A DNA stretch of 64,000 nucleotides, from contig JBBELK010000096.1 of assembly GCA_037783545.1 (NCBI GenBank), positions 2,294,001 through 2,358,000 of the forward strand, given 5' to 3'. The notes under the pieces are model-generated. The model saw only the letters and a list, made by a program, of their open reading frames with translations, ran no database searches and was not told where the DNA came from. The position numbers and the translations under genes are program-made. Below are positions 1 through 11,419 of the stretch, piece after piece. Within the stretch, counting starts at the first letter, position 1. Every line of letters begins with the position of its first letter. The stretch is from Henricia sp. BOLD:AAB3569. Lineage: Eukaryota; Echinodermata; Asteroidea; Spinulosida; Echinasteridae.

Positions 1-215
1 CCACACTTTGACCAAATTCCCGTCCCAAACAAGACTGAGTATGCGCACGAGTCAGGAGTACATGGACAGCCACGGTCTGCAGAGCAGGCAGGAAGCCCGA
101 GCCCAGTTTTCCCTAAACTCTGAAATTTCTTGGCCGTTTCCCGGCGAAAGTCTGTCAATTTTTTTCAGGACAAGTGCGGAATATAGACTGTTTGGAGCAT
201 GCAAAATTTGAAGTT

Positions 216-251
216 CGTCGGAAAATTTCTTCACTTGCAAATTTGCCGACG
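216..251. other. Inverted repeat (hairpin-forming dyad) present in nearly every monomer
   Basis: The arms CGTCGGAAAATTT (216-228) and AAATTTGCCGACG (239-251) are reverse complements at 12 of 13 positions, separated by a 10-nt loop. The element recurs once per monomer. In classes with CGTTGG or CGTCTG the left arm gains a mismatch. In the class with GCCGAAGTGTGG the right arm is weakened. In the class with CTTGCAAATTTGCC, a 10-bp perfect palindrome GCAAATTTGC (237-246 here) overlaps the right arm. Dyad symmetries that can extrude cruciforms are known features of several centromeric satellites. Whether this one has any function is inference. Confidence 0.8.
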
Positions 252-292
252 TTTGGAGCACACTTTGACCAAATTCCCGTCCCAAACAAGAC

Positions 293-304
293 TGAGCATG
301 CGCA
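293..304. promoter_or_regulatory. NRF1-like palindromic motif, one per monomer
   Basis: TGAGCATGCGCA matches the known NRF1 consensus TGCGCATGCGCA at 11 of 12 positions; the third base is A instead of C. It repeats once in almost every monomer, so the array offers over 200 near-sites. Variants reduce it, for example TGAGCATGCACA near 22161 and near 27122. The match may be coincidental, since the motif is short and the repeat multiplies one chance match. No promoter context (TATA box, initiator, adjacent gene) is visible. Confidence 0.3.
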
Positions 305-1439
305 CGAGTCAGAAGTATACGGACAGCCACGGTCTGCAGAGCAGGCAGCAAGCCCGAGCCCAGTTTTCCCTAAACTCTGAAATTTCTCGGCCATTTCCCG
401 GCGAAAGTCTGTCAATTTTTCAGGACAAGTGCGGAATATAGACTGTTTGGAGCATGCACAATTTGAAGTTAGTCGGAAAATTTCTTGACTTGCAAATTTG
501 CCGACGTTTGGAGCACACTTTGACCAAATTCCCGTCCCAAACAAGACTGAGCATGCGCACGAGTCAGGAGTACACGGACAGCCACGGTCAGCAGAGCAGG
601 CAGGAAGCCCGAGGCTAGTTTTCCCTAAACTCTTAAATTTCTCGGCCATTTCCCGGCGAAAGTCTGTCAATTTTTCAGGACAAGTGCGGAATATAGACTG
701 TTTGGAGCATGCAAAATTTGAAGTTCGTCTGAAAATTTCTTGACTTCCAAATTTGCCGACGTTTGGACCACACTTTGACCAAATTCCCGTCCCAAACAAG
801 ACTGAGTATGCGCACGAGTCAGGAGTACATGGACAGCCACGGTCTGCAGAGCAGGCAGGAAGCCCGAGCCCAGTTTTCCCTAAACTCTGAAATTTCTCGG
901 CCATTTCCCGGCGAAAGTCTGTCAATTTTTCAGGACAAGTGCGGAATATAGACTGTTTGGAGCATGCAAAATTTGAAGTTCGTCGGAAAATTTCTTGACT
1001 TCCAAATTTGCCGAAGTGTGGACCACACTTTGACCAAATTCCCGTCCCAAACAAGACTGAGCATGCGCACGAGTGAGGAGTACACGGACAGCCACGGTCT
1101 GCAGAGCAGGCAGGAAGCCCGAGCCTAGTTTTCACTAAACTCTGAAATTTATCGGCCATTTCACGGCGAAAGTCTGTCAATTTTTCAGGACAAGTGCGGA
1201 ATATAGACTGTTTGGAGTATGCAAAATTTGAAGTTCGTCGGAAAATTTCTTGACTTCCAAATTTGCCGAAGTGTGGACCACACTTTGACCAAATTCCCGT
1301 CCCAAACAAGACTGAGCATGCGCACGAGTCAGGAGTACACGGACAGCCACGGTCTGCAGAGCAGGCAGGAAGCCCGAGCCCAGTTTTCCCTAAACTCTGA
1401 CATTTCTCGGCCATTTCCCGGCGAAAGTCTGTCAATTTT

Positions 1440-4035
1440 TCAGGACAAGTGCGGAATATAGACTGTTTGGAGCATGCAAAATTTGAAGTTCGTCGGAAAA
1501 TTTCTTGACTTCCAAATTTGCCGACGTTTGGACCACACTTTGACCAAATTCCCGTCCCAAACAAAACTGAGCATGCGCACGAGTCAGGAGTACACGGACA
1601 GCCACGGTCTGCAGAGCAGGCAGGAAGCCCGAGGCTAGTTTTCCCTAAACTCTGAAATTTCTCCGCCATTTCCCGGCGAAAGTCTGTCAATTTTTCAGGA
1701 CAAGTGCGGAATATAGACTGTTTGGAGCATGCAAAATTTGAAGTTCGTCGGACAATTTCTTGACTTGCAAATTTGCCGACGTTTGGACCACACTTTCACC
1801 AAATTCCCGTCCCAAACAAGACTGAGTATGCGCACGAGTCAGGAGTACACGGACAGCCACGGTCTGCAGAGCAGGCAGGAAGCCCGAGCCCAGTTTTCCC
1901 TAAACTCTGACATTTCTCGGCCATTTCCCTGCGAAAGTCTGTCAATTTTTCAGGACAAGTGCGGAATATAGACTGTTTGGAGCATGCAAAATTTGAAGTT
2001 AGTCGGAAAATTTCTTGACTTGCAAATTTGCCGACGTTTGGAGCACACTTTGACCAAATTCCCGTCCGAAACAAGACTGAGCATGCGCACGAGTCAGGAG
2101 TACACGGACAGCCATGGTCAGCAGAGCAGGCAGGAAGCCAGAGGCTAGTTTTCCCTAAACTCTTAAATTTCTCGGCCATTTCCCGGCGAAAGTCTGTCAA
2201 TTTTTCAGGACAAGTGCGGAATATAGACTGTTTGGAGCATGCAAAATTTGAAGTTCGTCTGAAAATTTCTTGACTTCCAAATTTGCCGACGTTTGGACCA
2301 CACTTTGACCAAATTCCCGTCCCAAACAAGACTGAGTATGCGCACAAGTCAGGAGTACATGGACAGCCACGGTCTGCAGAGCAGGCAGGAAGCCCGAGCC
2401 CAGTTTTCCCTAAACTCTGAAATTTCTTGGCCGTTTCCCGGCGAAAGTCTGTCAATTTTTTTCAGGACAAGTGCGGAATATATACTGTTTGGAGCATGCA
2501 AAATTTGAAGTTCGTCGGAAAATTTCTTGACTTGCAAATTTGCCGACGTTTGGAGCACACTTTGACCAAATTCCCGTCCCAAACAAGACTGAGCATGCGC
2601 ACGAGTCAGGAGTACACGGACAGCCACGGTCTGCAGATCAGGCAGAAAGCCCGAGCCCTGTTTTCCCTAAACTCTGAAATTTCTCGGCCATTTCCCGGCG
2701 AAAGACTGTCAATTTTTTTAGGACAAGTGCGGAATATAGACTGTTTGGAGCATGCAAAATTTGAAGTTCGTCGGAAAATTTCTTGATTTCCAAATTTGCC
2801 GACGTTTGGACCACACTTTGACCAAATTCCCGTCCCAAACAAAACTGAGCATGCGCACGAGTCAGGAGTACACGGACAGCCACGGTCTGCAGAGCAGGCA
2901 GGAAGCCCGAGGCTAGTTTTCCCTAAACTCTGAAATTTCTCCGCCATTTCCCGGCGAAAGTCTGTCAATTTTTCAGGACAAGTGCGGAATATAGACTGTT
3001 TGGAGCATGCAAAATTTGAAGTTCGTCGGACAATTTCTTGACTTGCAAATTTGACGACGTTTGGACCACACTTTCACCAAATTCCCGTCCCAAACAAGAC
3101 TGAGTATGCGCACGAGTCAGGAGTACACGGACAGCCACGGTCTGCAGAGCAGGCAGGAAGCCCGAGCCCAGTTTTCCCTAAACTCTGAAATTTCTCGGCC
3201 ATTTCCCTGCGAAAGTCTGTCAATTTTTCAGGACAAGTGCGGAATATAGACTGTTTGGAGCATGCAAAATTTGAAGTTAGTCGGAAAATTTCTTGACTTG
3301 CAAATTTGCCGACGTTTGGAGCACACTTTGACCAAATTCCCGTCCCAAACAAGACTGAGCATGCGCACGAGTCAGGAGTACACGGACAGCCATGGTCAGC
3401 AGAGCAGGCAGGAAGCCAGAGGCTAGTTTTCCCTAAACTCTTAAATTTCTCGGCCATTTCCTGGCGAAAGTCTGTCAATTTTTCAGGACAAGTGCGGAAT
3501 ATAGACTGTTTGGAGCATGCAAAATTTGAAGTTCGTCTGAAAATTTCTTGACTTCCAAATTTGCCGACGTTTGGACCACACTTTGACCAAATTCCCGTCC
3601 CAAACAAGACTGAGTATGCGCACAAGTCAGGAGTACATGGACAGCCACGGTCTGCAGAGCAGGCAGGAAGCCCGAGCCCAGTTTTCCCTAAACTCTGAAA
3701 TTTCTTGGCCGTTTCCCGGCGAAAGTCTGTCAATTTTTTTCAGGACAAGTGCGGAATATATACTGTTTGGAGCATGCAAAATTTGAAGTTCGTCGGAAAA
3801 TTTCTTGACTTGCAAATTTGCCGACGTTTGGAGCACACTTTGACCAAATTCCCGTCCCAAACAAGACTGAGCATGCGCACGAGTCAGGAGTACACGGACA
3901 GCCACGGTCTGCAGATCAGGCAGAAAGCCCGAGCCCTGTTTTCCCTAAACTCTGAAATTTCTCGGCCATTTCCCGGCGAAAGACTGTCAATTTTTTTAGG
4001 ACAAGTGCGGAATATAGACTGTTTGGAGCATGCAC
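1440..4035 (+). repeat. Tandem 5-mer higher-order repeat, period 1278 bp, two copies
   Basis: Sequence from about 1440 to 2717 recurs at +1278 bp, from about 2718 to 4035. The period is five monomers plus three bases, from longer T-runs. Shared private variants include CAAAACTGAGC (near 1560 and 2840), the CTTTCACCAAATT change (1794 and 3072), AGCCATGGTCAGC (2112 and 3390) and TATATACTG (2480 and 3758). Matching stops near 4035, where GCATGCACAATTTGAAGTTAG replaces the earlier variant. Boundaries are estimates accurate to some tens of bases. Confidence 0.8.
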
Positions 4036-6535
4036 AATTTGAAGTTAGTCGGAAAATTTCTTGACTTGCAAATTTGCCGACGTTTGGAGCACACTTTGAC
4101 CAAATTCCCGTCCCAAACAAGACTGAGCATGCGCACGAGTCAGGAGTACACGGACAGCCACGGTCAGCAGAGCAGGCAGAAAGCCCGAGGCTAGTTTTCC
4201 CTAAACTCTTAAATTTCTTGGCCATTTCCCGGCGAAAGTCTGTCAATTTTTTAAGACAAGTGCGGAATATAGACTGTTTGGAGCATGCAAAATTTGAAGT
4301 TCGTCGGAAAATTTCTTGACTTCCAAATTTGCCGACGTTTGGACCACACTTTGACCAAATTCCCGTCCCAAACAAAACTGAGCATGCGCACGAGTCAGGA
4401 GTACACGGACAGCCACGGTCTGCAGAGCAGGCAGGAAGTCCGAGCCCAGTTTCCCCTAAACTCTGAAATTTTCGGCCATTTCACAGCGAAAGTCTGTCAA
4501 TTTTTCAGGACAAGTGCGGAATATAGACTGTTTGGAGCATGCAAAATTTGAAGTTCGTCGGAAAATTTCTTGACTTCCAAATTTGCCGAAGTGTGGACCA
4601 CACTTTGACCAAATTCCCGTCCCAAACAAGACTGAGCATGCGCACGAGTCTGGAGTACACGGACAGACACGGTCTGCAGAGCAGGCAGGAAGCCCGAGCC
4701 CAGTTTTCCCTAAACTCTGAAATTTCTCGGCCATTTCCCGACGAAAGTCTGTCAATTTTTTCAGGACAAGTGCGGAATATAGGCTGTTTGGAGAATGCAA
4801 AATTTGAAGTTCGTCGGAAAATTTCTTGACTTGCAAATTTGCCGACGTTTGGACCACACTTTCACCAAATTCCCGTCCCAAACAAGACTGAGTATGCGCA
4901 CGAGTCAGGAGTACACGGACAGCCACGGTCTGCAGAGCAGGCAGGAAGCCCGAGCCCAGTTTTCCCTAAACTCTGAAATTTCTCGGCCATTTCCCGGCGA
5001 AAGTCTGTCAATTTTTCAGGACAAGTGCGGAATATAGACTGTTTGGAGCATGCAAAATTTGAAGTTCGTCTGAAAATTTCTTGACTTCCAAATTTGCCGA
5101 CGTTTGGACCACACTTTGACCAAATTCCCGTCCCAAACAAGACTGAATATGCGCACAAGTCAGGAGTACATGGACAGCCACGGTCTGCAGAGCAGGCAGG
5201 AAGCCCGAGCCCAGTTTTCCCTAAACTCTGAAATTTCTTGGCCGTTTCCCGGCGAAAGTCTGTCAATTTTTTTCAGGACAAGTGCGGAATATATACTGTT
5301 TGGAGCATGCACAATTTGAAGTTCGTCGGAAAATTTCTTGACTTGCAAATTTGCCGACGTTTGGAGCACACTTTGACCAAATTCCCGTCCCAAACAAGAC
5401 TGAGCATGCGCACGAGTCAGGAGTACACGGACAGCCACGGTCTGCAGATCAGGCAGAAAGCCCGAGCCCTGTTTTCCCTAAACTCTGAAATTTCTCGGCC
5501 ATTTCCCGGCGAAAGACTGTCAATTTTTTTAGGACAAGTGCGGAATATAGACTGTTTGGAGCATGCACAATTTGAAGTTAGTCGGAAAATTTCTTGACTT
5601 GCAAATTTGCCGACGTTTGGAGCACACTTTGACCAAATTCCCGTCCCAAACAAGACTGAGCATGCGCACGAGTCAGGAGTACACGGACAGCCACGGTCAG
5701 CAGAGCAGGCAGAAAGCCCGAGGCTAGTTTTCCCTAAACTCTTAAATTTCTTGGCCATTTCCCGGCGAAAGTCTGTCAATTTTTTAAGACAAGTGCGGAA
5801 TATAGACTGTTTGGAGCATGCAAAATTTGAAGTTCGTCGGAAAATTTCTTGACTTCCAAATTTGCCGACGTTTGGACCACACTTTGACCAAATTCCCGTC
5901 CCAAACAAAACTGAGCATGCGCACGAGTCAGGAGTACACGGACAGCCACGGTCTGCAGAGCAGGCAGGAAGTCCGAGCCCAGTTTCCCCTAAACTCTGAA
6001 ATTTTCGGCCATTTCACAGCGAAAGTCTGTCAATTTTTCAGGACAAGTGCGGAATATAGACTGTTTGGAGCATGCAAAATTTGAAGTTCGTCGGAAAATT
6101 TCTTGACTTCCAAATTTGCCGAAGTGTGGACCACACTTTGACCAAATTCCCGTCCCAAACAAGACTGAGCATGCGCACGAGTCTGGAGTACACGGACAGA
6201 CACGGTCTGCAGAGCAGGCAGGAAGCCCGAGCCCAGTTTTCCCTAAACTCTGAAATTTCTCGGCCATTTCCCGACGAAAGTCTGTCAATTTTTTCAGGAC
6301 AAGTGCGGAATATAGGCTGTTTGGAGAATGCAAAATTTGAAGTTCGTCGGAAAATTTCTTGACTTGCAAATTTGCCGACGTTTGGACCACACTTTCACCA
6401 AATTCCCGTCCCAAACAAGACTGAGTATGCGCACGAGTCAGGAGTACACGGACAGCCACGGTCTGCAGAGCAGGCAGGAAGCCCGAGCCCAGTTTTCCCT
6501 AAACTCTGAAATTTCTCGGCCATTTCCCTGCGAAA
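3470..6535 (+). repeat. Tandem 6-mer higher-order repeat, period 1533 bp, two copies
   Basis: Bases ~3470-5002 recur at ~5003-6535 with an offset of 1533 bp (six monomers plus three bases). Diagnostic shared features are GTCTGGAGTACACGGACAGACACGG (near 4648 and 6181, quoted in part: GGACAGACACGG), TATAGGCTGTTTGGAGAATGC, and the short TTTCGGCCATTTCACAGCG class. It overlaps the end of the 1278-bp duplication, so the two exchanges happened sequentially. Shortly after, 6881-7126 repeats 5607-5852 at +1274. Confidence 0.8.
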
Positions 6536-7254
6536 GTCTGTCAATTTTCAGGACAAGTGCGGAATATAGACTGTTTGGAGCATGCAAAATTTGAAGTTAG
6601 TCGGAAAATTTCTTGACTTGCAAATTTGCCGACGTTTGGAGCACACTTTGACCAAATTCCCGTCCCAAACAAGACTGAGCATGCGCACGAGTCAGGAGTA
6701 CACGGACAGCCATGGTCAGCAGAGCAGGCAGGAAGCCAGAGGCTAGTTTTCCCTAAACTCTTAAATTTCTCGGCCATTTCCCGGCGAAAGTCTGTCAATT
6801 TTTCAGGACAAGTGCGGAATATAGACTGTTTGGAGCATGCACAATTTGAAGTTAGTCGGAAAATTTCTTGACTTGCAAATTTGCCGACGTTTGGAGCACA
6901 CTTTGACCAAATTCCCGTCCCAAACAAGACTGAGCATGCGCACGAGTCAGGAGTACACGGACAGCCACGGTCAGCAGAGCAGGCAGAAAGCCCGAGGCTA
7001 GTTTTCCCTAAACTCTTAAATTTCTTGGCCATTTCCCGGCGAAAGTCTGTCAATTTTTTAAGACAAGTGCGGAATATAGACTGTTTGGAGCATGCAAAAT
7101 TTGAAGTTCGTCGGAAAATTTCTTGACTTCCAAATTTGCCGACGTTTGGACCACACTTTGACCAAATTCCCGTCCCAAACAAAACTGAGCATGCGCACGA
7201 GTCAGGAGTACACGGACAGCCACGGTCTTCAGAGCAGGCAGGAAGCCCGAGCCC

Positions 7255-9815
7255 AGTTTTCCCTAAACTCCGAAATTTCTCGGCCATTTCCGGGCAAAAG
7301 TCTGTCAATTTTCAGGACAAGTGCGGAATATATACTGTTTGGAGCATGCAAAATTTGAAGTTCGTCGGAAAATTTCTTGACTTCTAAATTTGCCGACGTT
7401 TGGACCACACTTTGACCAAATTGTCGTCCCAAACAAGACTGAGCATGCGCACGAGTCAGGAGTACACGGACAGCCACGGTCAGCAGAGCAGGCAGGAAGC
7501 CCGAGCCTAGTTTTCCCTAAACTCTAAAATTTATCGGCCATTTCCCGGCGAAAGTTTGTCAATTTTTCAGGACAAGTGCGGAATATAGACTGTTTGGAGC
7601 ATGCAAAATTTGAAGTTCGTTGGAAAATTTCTTGACTTCCAAATTTGCCGACGTTTGGACCACACTTTCACCAAATTCCCGTCCCAAACAAGACTGAGTA
7701 TGCGCACGAGTCAGGAGTACACAGACAGCCACGGTCTGCAGAGCAGGCAGGAAGCCCGAGCCCAGTTTTCCCTAAACTCTGAAATTTCTCGGCCATTTCC
7801 CGGCGAAAGACTGTCAATTTTTCAGGACAAGTGCGGAATATAGACTGTTTGGAGCATGCAAAATTTGAAGTTCGTCGGAAAATTTCTTGACTTGCAAATT
7901 TGCCGACGTTTGGACCACACTTTGACCAAATTCCCGTCCCAAACAAGACTGAGTATGCGCACGAGTCAGGAGTACACGGACAGCCACGGTCTGCAGAGCA
8001 GGCAGGAAGCCCGAGCCCAGTTTTCCCTAAACTCTGAAATTTCTCGGCCATTTCCCGGCGAAAGTCTGTCAAGTTTTTTCAGGACAAGTGCGGAATATAG
8101 ACTGTTTGGAGCATGCACAATTTGAAGTTCGTCGGAAAATTTCTTGACTTGCAAAATTGCCGACGTTTGGAGCACACTTTGACCAAATTCCCGTCCCAAA
8201 CAAGACTGAGCATGCGCACGAGTCAGGAGTACACGGACAGCCACGGTCTGCAGAGCAGGCAGGAAGCCCGAGCCCAGTTTTCCCTAAACTCTTAAATTTC
8301 TCGGCCATTTCCCGGCGAAAGTCTGTCAATTTCAGGACAAGTGCGGAATATAGACTGTTTGGAGCATGCAAAATTTGAAGTTCGTCGGAAAATTTCTTGA
8401 CTTCCAAATTTGCCGACGTTTGGACCACACTTTGACCAAATTCCCGTCCCAAACAAAACTGAGCATGCGCACGAGTCAGGAGTACACGGACAGCCACGGT
8501 CAGCAGAGCAGGCAGGAAGTCCGAGCCCAGTTTCCCCTAAACTCCGAAATTTCTCGGCCATTTCCGGGCAAAAGTCTGTCAATTTTCAGGACAAGTGCGG
8601 AATATATACTGTTTGGAGCATGCAAAATTTGAAGTTCGTCGGAAAATTTCTTGACTTCTAAATTTGCCGACGTTTGGACCACACTTTGACCAAATTGTCG
8701 TCCCAAACAAGACTGAGCATGCGCACGAGTCAGGAGTACACGGACAGCCACGGTCAGCAGAGCAGGCAGGAAGCCCGAGCCTAGTTTTCCCTAAACTCTA
8801 AAATTTATCGGCCATTTCCCGGCGAAAGTTTGTCAATTTTTCAGGACAAGTGCGGAATATAGACTGTTTGGAGCATGCAAAATTTGAAGTTCGTTGGAAA
8901 ATTTCTTGACTTCCAAATTTGCCGACGTTTGGACCACACTTTCACCAAATTCCCGTCCCAAACAAGACTGAGTATGCGCACGAGTCAGGAGTACACAGAC
9001 AGCCACGGTCTGCAGAGCAGGCAGGAAGCCCGAGCCCAGTTTTCCCTAAACTCTGAAATTTCTCGGCCATTTCCCGGCGAAAGACTGTCAATTTTTCAGG
9101 ACAAGTGCGGAATATAGACTGTTTGGAGCATGCAAAATTTGAAGTTCGTCGGAAAATTTCTTGACTTGCAAATTTGCCGACGTTTGGACCACACTTTGAC
9201 CAAATTCCCGTCCCAAACAAGACTGAGTATGCGCACGAGTCAGGAGTACACGGACAGCCACGGTCTGCAGAGCAGGCAGGAAGCCCGAGCCCAGTTTTCC
9301 CTAAACTCTGAAATTTCTCGGCCATTTCCCGGCGAAAGTCTGTCAAGTTTTTTCAGGACAAGTGCGGAATATAGACTGTTTGGAGCATGCACAATTTGAA
9401 GTTCGTCGGAAAATTTCTTGACTTGCAAAATTGCCGACGTTTGGAGCACACTTTGACCAAATTCCCGTCCCAAACAAGACTGAGCATGCGCACGAGTCAG
9501 GAGTACACGGACAGCCACGGTCTGCAGAGCAGGCAGGAAGCCCGAGCCCAGTTTTCCCTAAACTCTTAAATTTCTCGGCCATTTCCCGGCGAAAGTCTGT
9601 CAATTTCAGGACAAGTGCGGAATATAGACTGTTTGGAGCATGCAAAATTTGAAGTTCGTCGGAAAATTTCTTGACTTCCAAATTTGCCGACGTTTGGACC
9701 ACACTTTGACCAAATTCCCGTCCCAAACAAAACTGAGCATGCGCACGAGTCAGGAGTACACGGACAGCCACGGTCAGCAGAGCAGGCAGGAAGTCCGAGC
9801 CCAGTTTCCCCTAAA
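7255..9815 (+). repeat. Tandem 5-mer higher-order repeat, period 1274 bp, two copies
   Basis: Copy one spans about 7255-8530 and copy two about 8530-9815. They share AAATTGTCGTCCC, the CGTTGG class, CACAGACAGCC, CAAGTTTTTTCAGG and the short CAATTTCAGG T-run at the same relative positions. Divergence starts where CTAAACTCCG in copy one or two is replaced by CTAAACTCTT. Immediately afterwards (about 9640-10050) a single monomer of the short-T-run class is itself duplicated at a spacing of 253 bp. Confidence 0.8.
7615..7631 (+). other. Half match to a CENP-B box (example of the CGTTGG monomer class)
   Basis: TTCGTTGGAAA at 7616-7626 is identical to 11 consecutive positions of the 17-bp mammalian CENP-B box (YTTCGTTGGAARCGGGA). 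The first base (G instead of a pyrimidine) and the last five (ATTTC instead of CGGGA) do not match. Since CENP-B binding needs both the TTCG and the CGGG blocks, this is not a functional box by the known consensus. The same variant recurs in other monomers, for example near 8890, 11184, 12632, 13062, 14256, 20041, 21572, 43705 and 53151. The commoner CGTCGG class matches less well. Confidence 0.35.
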
Positions 9816-10049
9816 CTCTTAAATTTCTCGGCCATTTCCCGGCGAAAGTCTGTCAATTTCAGGACAAGTGCGGAATATAGACTGTTTGGAGCATGCAAAA
9901 TTTGAAGTTCGTCGGAAAATTTCTTGACTTCCAAATTTGCCGACGTTTGGACCACACTTTGACCAAATTCCCGTCCCAAACAAAACTGAGCATGCGCACG
10001 AGTCAGGAGTACACGGACAGCCACGGTCAGCAGAGCAGGCAGGAAGCCC

Positions 10050-10800
10050 GAGCCTAGTTTTCCCTAAACTCTAAAATTTATCGGCCATTTCCCGGCGAAA
10101 GTTTGTCAATTTTTCAGGACAAGTGCGGAATATAGACTGTTTGGAGCATGCAAAATTTGAAGTTCGTCGGACAATTTCTTGACTTCCAAATTTGCCGACG
10201 TTTGGACCACACTTTGACCAAATTCCCGTCCCAAACAAGACTGAGCATGCGCACGAGTGAGGAGTACACGGACAGTTACGGTCTGCAGAGCAGGCAGGAA
10301 GCCCGAGCCTAGTTTTCCCTAAACTCTGAAATTTCTCGGCCATTTCCCGGCGAAAGTCTGTCAATTTTTCAGGACAAGTGCGGAATATAGACTGTTTGGG
10401 GCATGCAAAATTTGAAGTTCGTCGGAAAATTTCTTGACTTGCAAATTTGCCGACGTTTGGAGCACACTTTGACCAAATTCCTGTCCCAAACAAGACTGAG
10501 CATGCGCACGAGTCAGGAGTACACGGACAGCCACGGTCTGCAGAGCAGGCAGGAAGCCCGAGGCTAGTTTTCCCTAAACTCTGAAATTTCTCCGCCATTT
10601 CCCGGCGAAAGTCTGTCAATTTTTCAGGACAAGTGCGGAATATAGACTGTTTGGAGCATGCAAAATTTGAAGTTCGTCGGAAAATTTCTTGACTTGCAAA
10701 TTTGCCGACGTTTGGAGCACACTTTGACCAAATTCCCGTCCCAAACAAGACTGAGCATGCGCATGAGTCAGGAGTACATGGAGAGCCACGGTCTGCAGAG
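10050..10800 (+). repeat. Three-monomer module, first of six dispersed copies
   Basis: This module carries TCTAAAATTTATCGGCC, then GTCGGACAATTTC, GACAGTTACGG, TTTGGGGCATGC, AATTCCTGTCCC and TTTCTCCGCC in that order. The same ordered marker set recurs near 19165-19870 (offset 9114), 23245-24000, 28205-28960, 31125-31880 and 34090-34800. The last four copies additionally carry a 10-bp deletion that gives GCAAATTTGGAGCAC. The module is a useful landmark for reconstructing the order of the amplifications. Confidence 0.75.
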
Positions 10801-11419
10801 CAGGCAGGAAGCCCGAGCCCAGTTTTCCCTAAACTCCGAAATTTCTCGGCCATTTCCGGGCAAAAGTCTGTCAATTTTCAGGACAAATGCGGAATATATA
10901 CTGTTTGGAGCATGCAAAATTTGAAGTTCGTCGGAAAATTTCTTGACTTCTAAATTTGCCGACGTTTGGACCACACTTTGACCAAATTGTCGTCCCAAAC
11001 AAGACTGAGCATGCGCACGAGTCAGGAGTACACGGACAGCCACGGTCAGCAGAGCAGGCAGGAAGCCCGAGCCTAGTTTTCCCTAAACTCTAAAATTTAT
11101 CGGCCATTTCCCGGCGAAAGTTTGTCAATTTTTCAGGACAAGTGCGGAATATAGACTGTTTGGAGCATGCAAAATTTGAAGTTCGTTGGAAAATTTCTTG
11201 ACTTCCAAATTTGCCGACGTTTGGACCACACTTTCACCAAATTCCCGTCCCAAACAAGACTGAGTATGCGCACGAGTCAGGAGTACACAGACAGCCACGG
11301 TCTGCAGAGCAGGCAGGAAGCCCGAGCCCAGTTTTCCCTAAACTCTGAAATTTCTCGGCCATTTCCCGGCGAAAGACTGTCAATTTTTCAGGACAAGTGC
11401 GGAATATAGACTGTTTGGA

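Larger units (their letters stand above)
186..440 (+). repeat. Representative 255-bp satellite monomer
   Basis: This is one complete unit, with the phase set arbitrarily at GACTGTTTGG. In order it holds a GCATGC-containing segment, an AT-rich part with three AAATTT tracts (203-209, 222-228, 239-244) inside an inverted repeat, and a segment beginning GTTTGGAGCACACTTTGACC. Then come a GC-rich middle with TGAGCATGCGCA and a PstI-type CTGCAG, the CCCTAAAC block, CGGCCATTTCCCGGCG, and a T-run. GTTTGGAGCA occurs twice, at 190-199 and 251-260, a weak hint of an internal ~61-bp duplication. The unit length of 85 codons means frames are preserved from copy to copy. I do not recognise it as a named satellite family. 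Confidence 0.95.
155..1690 (-). other. Longest apparent reading frame (511 codons), judged non-coding
   Basis: A stop-free minus-strand frame runs through six monomers, because the unit is 85 codons long and this frame of the consensus has no stop. The product would be an 85-residue cysteine-rich repeat with cores such as PACSADRGCPCTPDSCACS. The frame ends where extra Ts in the run near 160 shift it. Similar stretches occur at 42089-43270, 32825-33976, 21261-22328, 26221-27288, 36465-37514 and 37751-38800. Against coding: several other frames on both strands are also open for ~80 codons per monomer, substitutions change residues freely, and monomers of 253, 254 and 256 bp or truncated units repeatedly break the frame. 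I see no promoter, splice pattern or poly(A) signal supporting a gene. Confidence 0.8.

Noticed and set aside
203-275. Intrinsically curved DNA from phased AAATTT tracts
   Set aside because: Tract centres at about 206, 225, 241 and 273 are spaced roughly 19, 16 and 32 bp. That does not fit the ~10.5-bp helical phase well enough to claim curvature.
7615-7631. Functional CENP-B box
   Set aside because: The essential CGGG block is absent (ATTT in its place), so only a half match is claimed.
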